Shown here piece after piece: positions 1 to 5,460 of a stretch of 5,460 nt of DNA. A model generated the notes under the pieces. That model did no database searches, was not told the origin of the DNA, and worked only from the letters and a program-made list of their open reading frames with translations. Made by a program: the position numbers and the translations under genes. Source of the stretch: an uncultured Phycisphaerales bacterium (GTDB taxonomy: Bacteria; Planctomycetota; Phycisphaerae; Phycisphaerales; UBA1924); assembly GCA_937891445.1 (NCBI GenBank), contig CALAFV010000494.1:1-5460 (forward strand). The letters are read 5' to 3'. Within the stretch, counting starts at the first letter, position 1, and the number at the start of each line of letters is the position of its first letter.

Positions 1-1279
1 AGAGCAGGAGCGTGACGCCGGCGGTGCGCGGGAGGGTCGTTGGGCGCGGGCGCTGCTGGAGGAGAGCGGCGAAGGAGTCGGCGGCGAGGGTGAGGAGAAT
101 GATGGCGGCGGCCGCGGGGGCGTAGCACATCCGGGAGTCGGTGGGGTAGCCGGTGCAGATGACGGGGAGCCAGGCGATGACGAAGGCGGTGATCGCCGCG
201 GCGGCGGTGAGGAGGCGCACGCGAAGGGTCGCGACCAGGGGCGGGCGGAAGCCGGGTTCGCCATCGGAGGGGGCAGCGTACCACCAGCGGATGAAGGGGA
301 CGGCCGCGGCGACGAGGACGGCGAAGAACACGGCGGCGAGGATGGGATTGGCGGCGAGCGCGGCGGCGCCCTCGGTGAGCGCGCCGGGGACGAAATCGTG
401 GAGACGCATCTCGCGACGGATCTCGCGGCCGTAGCGCGGGAGTGTGGAGAGGAGGTGCTGGAGCGTGGGGAGTTTCGCGGGAGCACCGTAGCCGCTGGGG
501 TTGGTGGTGATGTAGAGGGCGAGGTACGTGGCGACGGCGGGGAAGGCGGCAAGCGAGGGCAGGGTGATGCGCGCAAGGGTGCGGCGCCAGGGCGTGGCGG
601 TTGGGATCGCGGCGAGGGTGAAGAGTGGCAGCGCGGCGAGGCAGGCGACGGGCTGTTCGTTGAAGCACGCCGCGGCGAAGGTCAGGAGGGGAAAGAGGGG
701 GAGCAGCCGGAGAAAGCGCGGCGTTGTGGCGCGGGCGCAGCGCAGGGCGAGGTGGAAGAGGATGAGGATGATGGACGTCGCGATGCCCGTCGAGAGAGCC
801 GACGGCCAGAAGATGACCTGGAAGCCCGCGGGGTAGACGGCGAAGAGGATCGCGCCCGCCGCGGCGGCCTGGGGCGAGCGGCCCAGCGCGAGGAGCAGCC
901 GCCAGAGGAGGACGGTGGCGCCGGCGTGGGCGAGCGCGTTGACGATGTGAATGACGAAGGAGTGATCCTGAAAGGCGGTGAAGAGGATGGTGGTGACGAG
1001 GAAGTGGAGGGGTCGCCAGAAGCGGCCGCCCTGGGGGGTGTACCAACTCAGGACCTCGTCGGTGACGAGGTCGCGGCGGGACCACATGTAGTCGTCGTGC
1101 CAGTAGCCGAGGTCGCCGCCGAGGAAGAGGGTGGCGAAGAGGAAGAGGGCGGCGGGGAAGATGAGGGCGGTGAGGCGCCGGGGCGGGCGCGCGGAACCGG
1201 CGCGGGGGGAAGAGTCGGGAGCAGGGGAAAGGTGGGGAGGCCCCGCGGGCGGGGATCCTGTGGGGGGAAGGCGCGTCAT
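1..1279 (-). CDS. GT-C-like multi-spanning membrane protein, tandem copy A (C-terminus cut by window edge)
   Basis: The frame is open from the ATG at 1279 to the left edge and gives 426 residues. It is the paralogue of the complete gene at 1442-3310, with about 284 of 366 aligned residues identical by hand count. It has a Pro-rich, probably cytoplasmic head (residues 1-36), then a first membrane segment (about 37-56). Next comes an outside loop with Asp62-Asp63-Tyr64, then FWRPLHF (87-93), IHIVNALAH (about 110-118) and further hydrophobic segments. DSRMCYAP lies at about 381-388. The DD(Y) pair after the first segment, the later RP, the N-x-x-x-H helix and the SR-x-x-Y-x-P segment recall GT-C glycosyltransferases such as the TMTC/GT39 group; this is recognition from memory. 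The start is supported because it aligns exactly with the copy-B start and the leaders align too. Donor, acceptor and even enzymatic activity are unknown. The C-terminal soluble region expected from copy B lies outside the window. Confidence 0.85.
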   Translation of the reverse strand, partial: MTRLPPTGSPPAGPPHLSPAPDSSPRAGSARPPRRLTALIFPAALFLFATLFLGGDLGYWHDDYMWSRRDLVTDEVLSWYTPQGGRFWRPLHFLVTTILFTAFQDHSFVIHIVNALAHAGATVLLWRLLLALGRSPQAAAAGAILFAVYPAGFQVIFWPSALSTGIATSIILILFHLALRCARATTPRFLRLLPLFPLLTFAAACFNEQPVACLAALPLFTLAAIPTATPWRRTLARITLPSLAAFPAVATYLALYITTNPSGYGAPAKLPTLQHLLSTLPRYGREIRREMRLHDFVPGALTEGAAALAANPILAAVFFAVLVAAAVPFIRWWYAAPSDGEPGFRPPLVATLRVRLLTAAAAITAFVIAWLPVICTGYPTDSRMCYAPAAAAIILLTLAADSFAALLQQRPRPTTLPRTAGVTLLL

Positions 1280-1282
1280 CGT

Positions 1283-1292
1283 GCGGGCCCGC
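1283..1292. promoter_or_regulatory. 10-base perfect palindrome next to copy-A start codon
   Basis: The bases GCGGGCCCGC form a perfect dyad centred 8.5 bases upstream of the A of the ATG at 1279. The copy-B leader has a perfect dyad centred at exactly the same distance, although its sequence differs. No Shine-Dalgarno-like purine run is visible here. It may be a translation-modulating hairpin, a protein site, or chance in GC-rich DNA. Confidence 0.3.
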
Positions 1293-1312
1293 CAGGAGGG
1301 GGGAGAGGGACG

Positions 1313-1336
1313 GGCCGCGTGGGCGGCGACCAGCCG
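1313..1336 (-). promoter_or_regulatory. Conserved 24-base leader block, copy A
   Basis: All 24 bases are identical to 3344-3367 and lie at the same distance from the start codon (33 bases between block and ATG). The sequence on either side has diverged clearly between the copies. The block begins about 7 bases after the proposed -10 element, so it would form the first part of the transcript leader. For copy B no ATG, GTG or TTG exists upstream in frame before a stop, so the block is most likely untranslated in both copies. Confidence 0.55.
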
Positions 1337-1342
1337 GGGATC

Positions 1343-1371
1343 AGCGTAGCCGTGGGGGGGACATCCGGCAA
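1343..1371 (-). promoter_or_regulatory. Candidate sigma70-type promoter of copy A
   Basis: On the minus strand TTGCCG (1371-1366) and TACGCT (1348-1343) are separated by 17 bases. Each is a weaker match to the -35 and -10 consensus than the corresponding hexamers of copy B. The pair sits at the equivalent place in the duplicated spacer with the same spacing, and this conservation is the main support. The predicted transcript start is near 1336, giving a leader of about 57 bases. Confidence 0.4.
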
Positions 1372-1405
1372 GGGGTGGGAGAGCGGGCTGCTCTTCCTCA
1401 GGCGT

Positions 1406-1419
1406 CCACAAAGATGTGG
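1406..1419 (-). terminator. Small hairpin after copy-B gene, weak terminator candidate
   Basis: A 5-bp stem (CCACA/TGTGG) with a 4-base loop lies about 22 bases past the copy-B stop codon. The equivalent place after purT holds a longer hairpin (3425-3444) built on the same CCAC...GTGG core. No T-run follows on the minus strand, so a typical intrinsic terminator is not supported. Confidence 0.2.
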
Positions 1420-1441
1420 TTGGAACGGGTGTGAGGACACG

Positions 1442-3310
1442 TCAGGGGACTCTTGTCGCGGCCGGGGGGCAGGCGAGGCGGAAGGGGTTCTGTGGGGAGG
1501 GGTGACCGGCGAGTTGGGGGATGTCGATGCGCAGGGGAGGGCCGTCGGGCTGCTCGGCGATGATGCGGGTAATGAGGCGCACGTCGCCGGAGGGGGTGAT
1601 CTCGAAGGGGATGATGGAGGCCCACGGGACGCGGCAGCCGCCGCGGGGGTCGGGGGGGAAGGGCCCGCCCACGGCTTCGTGGATGGTGATGCCGTCGGCG
1701 TCGGCGCGGTAGATGGAGAAGAGACGCGAGAGGGAGTGCCAGGGGTAATAGAAGTTGCAGTGGAGGTCGGCGCGGCGGTAGAGACGCTTGATGAAGTAGA
1801 ACGTGCTCCAGGGAACGGAGAGGCCGCCGCCGAAGTGGTCGTCGAAGTCGGCGGCGCCGTGGTCGGTTGCGCGGTGGGCGATGCGGAGCGGGAGAAAGAC
1901 GGTGTCCGGCGCGGGGTTGGGGACCAGGGCGCGGAGTTGCTGGCCGTGCTGCACGTCGAGCCGGTAGCGCGTGCGCATGGCGCTCTGCACGCCGAGGAGG
2001 CAGATCGAGCCGATCAGCGCGAGCGGAAGGAGGAGCGCCAGGCCGGCGGTGCGCGGCAGGCGCGGGCAGCGGGGGCGGCGGTGGATGGGGCCGGCGATGG
2101 AATCGGCGACGAGCGTGAGGAGGATGACGGCCGCGGCGGCGGGGGCGTAGCAGAGGCGCGAGTCCACGGCGTAGCCGGTGCCGATGATCGGCAGCCAGGC
2201 GGAGATGAAGGCGGTGATCGCGGCCGCGGCGGTGATGATGCGGACGCGGAGCGTGGCGACGAGGCGTGGATTGAAGCCGGGTTCGCCGTCGGAGGGCGTC
2301 GCATACCACCAGCGGATGAACGGAACGGCGGTGGCGGCGAGCATGCCGAGGAAGAGGATGGCGGGAAGGGGGCTGGCGGCGAGGGTGGAGGCGCCTTCGG
2401 TGAGCGCGCCGGCGACGAAGTCGTGGAGGCGCATCTCGCGGCGGATCTCGCGGGCGTAGCGCGACAGGCTGGAGAGGATGAACTCGCGGGTCGGGAGCGT
2501 TTTGGGCGTGCCGTAGCCGGTGGGGTTGGTGGTGATGTAGAGGGCGAGGTAGGTGGCGACGGCGGGGAAGGCGGCGAGAGAAGGGAGAGTGATGCGCGCG
2601 AGCGTCCGCCGCCGCGGGGTTGCTGGCGGGAGCGCGGCGAGTGTGAAGAGGGGAAGGGCGGTGAGGCAGGCGACGGGTTGCTCGTTGAAGCACGCGGCGG
2701 CGAAGGCCAGCAGCGGGAAGAGGGGAAGCAGCAGGAGGAAGCGCGGCGTTGTGGCGCGGGCGCAGCGCAGGGCGAGGTGATAGAGGATGAGGATGATCGA
2801 TGTGGCGATGCCTGTGGAGAGAGCGGAGGGCCAGAAGATGACCTGGAACGTCGCGGGGTAGACGGCAAAGAGGATCGCGCCCGCCGCGGCGGCCTGGGGA
2901 GAGCGGCCGAGCGCGAGCAGCAGACGCCACAGGAGCAGGGCCGCGCCTCCGTGGGCGAGGGCGTTGATGATGTGGATGATGAAGGTGTCGTGGTAGAAGG
3001 CGGTGAAGAGGGCGGTGGTGAGGAGGAAGTGGAGGGGGCGCCAGAAGTGACCGTCGCAATCCTTGGTCCAACTGACGATCTCTTCGGTGACGACGTCGCG
3101 CTGGGCCCAGGTGTAGTCGTCGTACCAGAGGCCGAGGTCGCCGCCGAGGAAGAGCGTGGCGAAGACAAAGAGCGTCAGGGGGAAGAGCCACGCTCGCGGC
3201 GGAGGTTGGTACGGAGAGATGGCGCGCGCAGCGGGGGCGCTGTTGGGCGGCGGCTGGTTGTTCGAACGACTCGGCGGGGTGGGCGGCCCGGAAGAAGCAG
3301 GGCTCGGCAT
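1442..3310 (-). CDS. GT-C-like multi-spanning membrane protein, tandem copy B (complete)
   Basis: The product has 622 residues, from ATG at 3310 to TGA at 1444-1442. A Pro/Ser/Asn-rich head (1-39) precedes about ten or more hydrophobic segments (roughly 41-58, 110-132, 139-160, 164-181, 189-207, 212-228, 239-262, 315-333, 356-376, 384-404, 421-441). A mostly soluble C-terminal region follows (about 445-622). Motifs shared with GT-C glycosyltransferases are Asp64-Asp65-Tyr66 in the first outside loop, FWRPLHF (89-95), IHIINALAH (112-120), FNEQP (208-212) and DSRLCYAP (383-390). In that fold the early acidic pair is usually catalytic and the substrate is a polyprenyl-linked sugar; applying this here is inference. 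I see no TPR repeats, unlike TMTC proteins. The start is firm: upstream in frame there is no ATG, GTG or TTG before TGA at 3409-3407. The head differs greatly from copy A while the core is conserved. It could instead be a non-enzymatic relative. Confidence 0.9.
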   Translation of the reverse strand: MPSPASSGPPTPPSRSNNQPPPNSAPAARAISPYQPPPRAWLFPLTLFVFATLFLGGDLGLWYDDYTWAQRDVVTEEIVSWTKDCDGHFWRPLHFLLTTALFTAFYHDTFIIHIINALAHGGAALLLWRLLLALGRSPQAAAAGAILFAVYPATFQVIFWPSALSTGIATSIILILYHLALRCARATTPRFLLLLPLFPLLAFAAACFNEQPVACLTALPLFTLAALPPATPRRRTLARITLPSLAAFPAVATYLALYITTNPTGYGTPKTLPTREFILSSLSRYAREIRREMRLHDFVAGALTEGASTLAASPLPAILFLGMLAATAVPFIRWWYATPSDGEPGFNPRLVATLRVRIITAAAAITAFISAWLPIIGTGYAVDSRLCYAPAAAAVILLTLVADSIAGPIHRRPRCPRLPRTAGLALLLPLALIGSICLLGVQSAMRTRYRLDVQHGQQLRALVPNPAPDTVFLPLRIAHRATDHGAADFDDHFGGGLSVPWSTFYFIKRLYRRADLHCNFYYPWHSLSRLFSIYRADADGITIHEAVGGPFPPDPRGGCRVPWASIIPFEITPSGDVRLITRIIAEQPDGPPLRIDIPQLAGHPSPQNPFRLACPPAATRVP

Positions 3311-3326
3311 CGCGCGGATCCGCGCG
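3311..3326. promoter_or_regulatory. 16-base perfect palindrome abutting copy-B start codon
   Basis: CGCGCGGATCCGCGCG is perfectly self-complementary and touches the ATG at 3310. In RNA it could form a 6-bp all-GC stem with a GAUC loop just where a ribosome-binding site should be. No Shine-Dalgarno-like sequence is visible. The matching dyad in copy A is shorter (10 bases) but has the same centre, 8.5 bases from the start codon. A role in limiting translation is inference. Confidence 0.4.
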
Positions 3327-3343
3327 TGGGCTGGGACAAGACA

Positions 3344-3367
3344 GGCCGCGTGGGCGGCGACCAGCCG
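3344..3367 (-). promoter_or_regulatory. Conserved 24-base leader block, copy B
   Basis: This block is identical at all 24 bases to 1313-1336 and lies just downstream of the proposed -10 element, where transcription would start (about 3366). It cannot be coding for this gene with a standard start codon. An intact block amid diverged flanks suggests selection on a leader RNA element or operator. Confidence 0.55.
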
Positions 3368-3372
3368 CGGAG

Positions 3373-3401
3373 AGAATAGCCGCGGGGCGCCGGCGTGGCA
3401 A
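3373..3401 (-). promoter_or_regulatory. Candidate sigma70-type promoter of copy B
   Basis: On the minus strand TTGCCA (3401-3396, five of six to TTGACA) and TATTCT (3378-3373, four of six to TATAAT) are separated by exactly 17 bases. This stands out in GC-rich DNA. The predicted transcript start is near 3366, leaving a leader of about 56 bases. The same arrangement in weaker form precedes copy A. Confidence 0.6.
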
Positions 3402-3424
3402 GGAGATCAGTTGGCCGGGGGCGG

Positions 3425-3444
3425 CGTCCACAGGAGCGTGGACG
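3425..3444 (-). terminator. Hairpin after purT, terminator candidate without T-run
   Basis: A perfect 7-bp stem (CGTCCAC/GTGGACG) with a 6-base loop lies about 19 bases past the purT stop codon. No T-tract follows on the minus strand, so it is at best a weak intrinsic terminator, or an RNA-stabilising or pausing element. Its core recurs after the copy-B gene at 1406-1419. Confidence 0.3.
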
Positions 3445-3462
3445 TCCTGCTGATTGGCGCCG

Positions 3463-4722
3463 TCAGACGGAGATGCGCACGGCGGCCGCGGCCTGGGTGG
3501 CGAGGCGGCGGGCGGCGGCGACGGTGGGGGCCGTGGCCAGCGCGACGCCCATGCGGCGGTAGGGGCGGGTGGAGGGCTTGCCGAAGATGCGGATGTGGGT
3601 GTTCTTGCGCGCGAGGGCGGCGGCGAGGCCGTCGTACTTCGGCTCGGTGGTGGAGTGCTGCGAGGCGAGGATGACGGCGCTGGCGCTGGGGCCGTAGGTG
3701 CGGATGGTGGGGATCGGCAGGCCCAGGATCGCGCGGACGTGGAGGTCGAACTCGGAGAGGTCCTGGGAGATGAGCGTGACCATGCCGGTGTCGTGCGGGC
3801 GCGGGGAGAGTTCGGAGAAGACGACGCGCGGGCGGCGGCCGCCGGTGACGAAGAACTCGACGCCGAAGATGCCGGCCCCGTGCTCGCCGGCGATGCGGTC
3901 GGTGATGGTCTTGGCCATGCGCTGCGCATCCTTGAGCAGCGCGGGCCTCATGCGGCATGGCATCCAGGATTCCTGGTAGTCGCCGCGCTCCTGGCGGTGG
4001 CCGATGGGGTCGCAGAAGATGGTCTTGCCGACGCCGGGGCGCTGCTTGACGGTGAGCAGCGTGATCTCGTACTCGAAGCGGATGAACTCTTCGACGATGA
4101 CGCGGCGGGTGTCGCCGCGCATGTTGGCGACGGCGTAGTCCCAGGCCTTGGCGATGTCGTCGCGGGTGCGGACGACGGACTGGCCCTTGCCGGAGGAGGA
4201 CATGACGGGCTTGACGACGGCGGGGAGGCCGGTCCCCTCCTTACTCAGGATCGCGTTCCGAAGTTCCTCGGCGGACTCGGCGTAGGCGAAGCGGGCGGTG
4301 GGGAGGCCGAGTTCGCGGGCGGCGACGTCGCGGATGGCGTCGCGGTTCATCGTGAGGTGGGCCGCGGTGGCGGAGGGGACGACGGACCAGCCGGCGGCCT
4401 CGAGTTCGATGAGGCGCGAGGTGCGGATCGCCTCGATTTCGGGGACGATGTGGTCGGGCTTGTGCTTCTCGACGACGGCGCCGATCTGGTGGCCGTCGAG
4501 CATGTTGATGACCTCGGCGGCGTCGGCGACCTGCATGGCCGGTGCGCCCGCGTAGGAGTCGCAGGCGACGACGCGGCAGCCGAGGCGCTTGGCGCTGATG
4601 GCGACCTCTTTGCCGAGTTCGCCGGCGCCCAGGAGCAGGAGGGTCTGGGGGAGGACGGGGGAGGACCCGGCCGCGGCGGCGCGGCGGCGGGGACGGGGTG
4701 TGGACGCGGTGGTGCGGCCCAT
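3463..4722 (-). CDS. purT: Formate-dependent phosphoribosylglycinamide formyltransferase (GAR transformylase 2)
   Basis: PurT makes formyl-GAR from GAR, formate and ATP in purine synthesis, without folate, in the cytoplasm. The product is 419 residues with an ATP-grasp architecture. The N-terminal domain has GAGELGKEV (32-40), APAMQVA (60-66), INMLDG (72-77) and VPEIEAI (93-99). The central ATP-grasp domain has LTMNR (123-127), the phosphate-binding VKPVMSSSGKGQ (170-181), the EITLLTV strand (219-225) and the metal-binding SELSPRPHDTGMVTLISQD (303-321). The C-terminal part includes RIFGKP (378-383) and GVALA (392-396). These match E. coli PurT (392 residues, compared from memory) closely along the whole length. 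The first residues, rich in Thr, Pro, Arg and Ala, form a head about 12 longer than in E. coli. ATG 4722 is chosen because the open frame further upstream is low-complexity and runs into the neighbouring gene. There is no operon partner: spacers of about 152 bases lie on both sides. Confidence 0.97.
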   Translation of the reverse strand: MGRTTASTPRPRRRAAAAGSSPVLPQTLLLLGAGELGKEVAISAKRLGCRVVACDSYAGAPAMQVADAAEVINMLDGHQIGAVVEKHKPDHIVPEIEAIRTSRLIELEAAGWSVVPSATAAHLTMNRDAIRDVAARELGLPTARFAYAESAEELRNAILSKEGTGLPAVVKPVMSSSGKGQSVVRTRDDIAKAWDYAVANMRGDTRRVIVEEFIRFEYEITLLTVKQRPGVGKTIFCDPIGHRQERGDYQESWMPCRMRPALLKDAQRMAKTITDRIAGEHGAGIFGVEFFVTGGRRPRVVFSELSPRPHDTGMVTLISQDLSEFDLHVRAILGLPIPTIRTYGPSASAVILASQHSTTEPKYDGLAAALARKNTHIRIFGKPSTRPYRRMGVALATAPTVAAARRLATQAAAAVRISV

Positions 4723-4730
4723 AGGGCCGG

Positions 4731-4736
4731 AGGGTA
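4731..4736 (-). promoter_or_regulatory. purT: Possible -10 element of purT (leaderless type)
   Basis: TACCCT on the minus strand fits TANNNT and ends 8 bases before the ATG, so transcription would begin at or within a base or two of the start codon. No convincing -35 hexamer is seen 16-18 bases upstream, and no Shine-Dalgarno-like run is present. Weak support. Confidence 0.2.
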
Positions 4737-4792
4737 GCGACGGCGGCCGGGGTGGGCGCACCGGGTGGCGGCGGCCGCGGGCGGGGAGGAGG

Positions 4793-4829
4793 GAAAGAAC
4801 AAGGGGCACGGCCGTGCGGCCGCGCCCCT
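4793..4829 (-). terminator. Intrinsic terminator of the dockerin-protein gene
   Basis: A 12-bp stem (arms 4829-4818 and 4813-4802) with a 4-base loop is followed on the minus strand by a T-rich tail, TGTTCTTT, at 4800-4793. The single imperfect pair reads G-U in minus-strand RNA but A-C in plus-strand RNA. Together with the tail on that side, this fixes the direction. It lies about 45 bases past the stop codon at 4875 and separates that gene from purT. Confidence 0.85.
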
Positions 4830-4874
4830 CGGGTCGGGGTGGTGTGATTCCGCCGGGGTTGGGGCGGCGTGGGC

Positions 4875-5460
4875 TCAGCAGCCGCCGGCGACGGCGGTGG
4901 ACCAGCGGGTGAGGAAGGCGGCGATGTCGGCGGAGGTGACGGCGTTGTCGTCGTCGATGTCGGCGCGGGGGTCGCCGGTGGGGAGGGCGGCGAACCAGGC
5001 GACGAGGAAGGCGCTGACGTCGGCGCTGGTGACGTCGCCGTCGGCGTTGAAGTCGGCGGGGCAGGTGACGGGGAAGGGGTCGGTGCGGACGGAGAGGACG
5101 GCCTGGCCGCCGGCGCCCGCGCCGGGGCGGGCGCCGCCGAGGCGGATGTAGAAGGACTCGCCGGCGACGGCCTTGATCGCGAGGCGCGAGGCGGGGGGCT
5201 CGCAGCCGAAGAGGGCGTCGTCGTTGCAGTTCACCGGGGTGTCGGTGGCCAGCGGCGGGCGGTCGCCGGGGTAGATGGCGAGCACGGTGTCGAAGTTCGA
5301 GCCGCAGGTCTGGGCGACGAGGATGCCGTCGAAGGGGAGGGTGTAGCGGAACCACACATCGTTGTGGATCATAGCGCCGGGGGCGCAGCCGGCGGCGGGG
5401 CCGCCGCTGGTGGCGCGGCAGGTGGCGATCTTAGCGGAGGCGGCCTCGCCGACCAGTTCG
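4875..5460 (-). CDS. Secreted protein with C-terminal dockerin-like tail (N-terminus cut by window edge)
   Basis: 194 C-terminal residues are visible; the frame stays open to the right edge. The numbers here count from Met at 5372, which is probably internal because coding-like sequence (ELVGEAASAKIATC...) continues upstream. Residues 1-98 hold IHNDVWFRYT (2-11), TCGSNFDTVLAIY (22-34), CNDD (49-52) and YIRLGG (75-80). This is a beta-rich, Cys-containing domain common in exported planctomycete proteins. Residues 104-165 form a dockerin-like pair of EF-hand loops: DFNADGDVTSAD (107-118) and DIDDDNAVTSAD (138-149). Each is followed by a helix with AFL.(A/R)W, and the protein ends in GGC. The second loop has Asn where Gly is usual. 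From memory this matches what is annotated as a GC-type dockerin domain-anchored protein, thought to be exported and perhaps surface-attached. Partner and function of the missing N-terminal part are unknown. Its own terminator follows at 4829-4793. Confidence 0.85.
   Translation of the reverse strand, partial: ELVGEAASAKIATCRATSGGPAAGCAPGAMIHNDVWFRYTLPFDGILVAQTCGSNFDTVLAIYPGDRPPLATDTPVNCNDDALFGCEPPASRLAIKAVAGESFYIRLGGARPGAGAGGQAVLSVRTDPFPVTCPADFNADGDVTSADVSAFLVAWFAALPTGDPRADIDDDNAVTSADIAAFLTRWSTAVAGGC

Larger units (their letters stand above)
1..1445 (-). repeat. Tandem duplication unit, copy A (partial)
   Basis: The gene and its upstream spacer correspond to 2026-3466. The offset is 2025 bases within most of the gene, 2031 at the start codon and leader block, 2030 at the promoter elements, 2022 at the hairpin and 2021 at the preceding stop codon. 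These small indels, and nucleotide identity of roughly 77-90% in the stretches I compared by hand, indicate an old duplication, not an assembly artefact. Confidence 0.85.
2026..3466 (-). repeat. Tandem duplication unit, copy B (part matching the visible copy A)
   Basis: This is the partner of 1-1445. It comprises the purT stop-codon context, the spacer hairpin, the promoter, the leader block, the start-codon dyad and the first 428 codons of the copy-B gene. The unit presumably continues to about 1445, but the matching part of copy A is outside the window. Confidence 0.85.

Noticed and set aside
1280..1441. Possible fusion or N-terminal extension of copy A, since its frame is open back to the copy-B stop codon
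   Set aside because: The spacer holds the duplicated promoter and leader. The matching copy-B frame is closed by an in-frame TGA at 3409-3407 with no usable start before it. Both ATGs align.
2014..3168. Minus-strand open frame of 384 codons, Ser/Pro-rich
   Set aside because: It overlaps the copy-B gene in a third frame and is low-complexity throughout.
398..3379. Plus-strand open frame of 993 codons with internal Glu/Gly/Arg-rich repeats
   Set aside because: It is antisense to both membrane-protein genes. Its internal repeat is simply the tandem duplication. The differences between copies fall on its first codon positions, the opposite of selection on this frame, and its composition is typical of GC-rich shadow frames.
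1398..3929. Minus-strand open frame of 843 codons
   Set aside because: It is Pro/Arg/His-rich, crosses from purT into the membrane-protein gene in another frame, and shows no recognisable domain; a shadow frame.
3454..4737. Plus-strand open frame of 427 codons opposite purT
   Set aside because: Gly/Asp/Ala-rich antisense shadow of a clearly recognised purT gene.
4723..5355. Upstream extension of the purT frame giving a 630-residue protein
   Set aside because: The extra sequence is Arg/Pro-rich, overlaps the dockerin gene and contains the terminator. PurT homology begins shortly after the ATG at 4722.
1..5460. CRISPR array, tRNA/rRNA, insertion sequence, phage or defence genes
   Set aside because: No short regularly spaced repeats, RNA-gene signatures, transposase motifs or terminal inverted repeats were seen. 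The only repeat is the gene-scale tandem duplication.

Overview
The window is very GC-rich and every gene I can support lies on the minus strand. It looks like a planctomycete chromosome, probably Phycisphaerae. This rests on the right-edge gene, which combines an IHNDVWFRYT-type extracellular domain with a C-terminal dockerin-like tail ending in GGC. That is a secreted-protein architecture I know mainly from Planctomycetota. The assignment is inference; no rRNA or marker gene is present.

Layout, in the direction of transcription (right to left): (1) 5460-4875, the C-terminal part of a secreted protein with a dockerin-like tail, followed by a strong intrinsic terminator at 4829-4793. (2) 4722-3463, a complete purT (formate-dependent GAR transformylase, purine synthesis). 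(3) 3310-1442, a complete 622-residue multi-spanning membrane protein resembling GT-C glycosyltransferases. (4) 1279 to the left edge, a second truncated copy of the same membrane protein. Spacers are 152-162 bases, and each holds something: the terminator, or promoter and leader elements.

The main point of interest is that genes 3 and 4 are an old tandem duplication with a period of about 2.02-2.03 kb. The duplicated unit includes the spacer as well as the coding region. The hairpin after the preceding stop codon, a -35/-10 pair with 17-base spacing, a perfectly conserved 24-base leader block and a dyad centred 8.5 bases upstream of the ATG all recur at matching places in both spacers. The proteins are about 78% identical over the shared 366 residues, with a 141-residue block at about 93%. 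Nucleotide differences in that block fall almost entirely on codon third positions of the minus frame. Both copies therefore look like functional genes under purifying selection, each with its own promoter.

No pathway links the four genes. purT is housekeeping, the dockerin protein is exported, and the membrane-protein pair probably acts on lipid-linked sugars at the cell envelope, which is inference from fold-level motifs only. I see no CRISPR array, tRNA, rRNA, transposase or phage gene.
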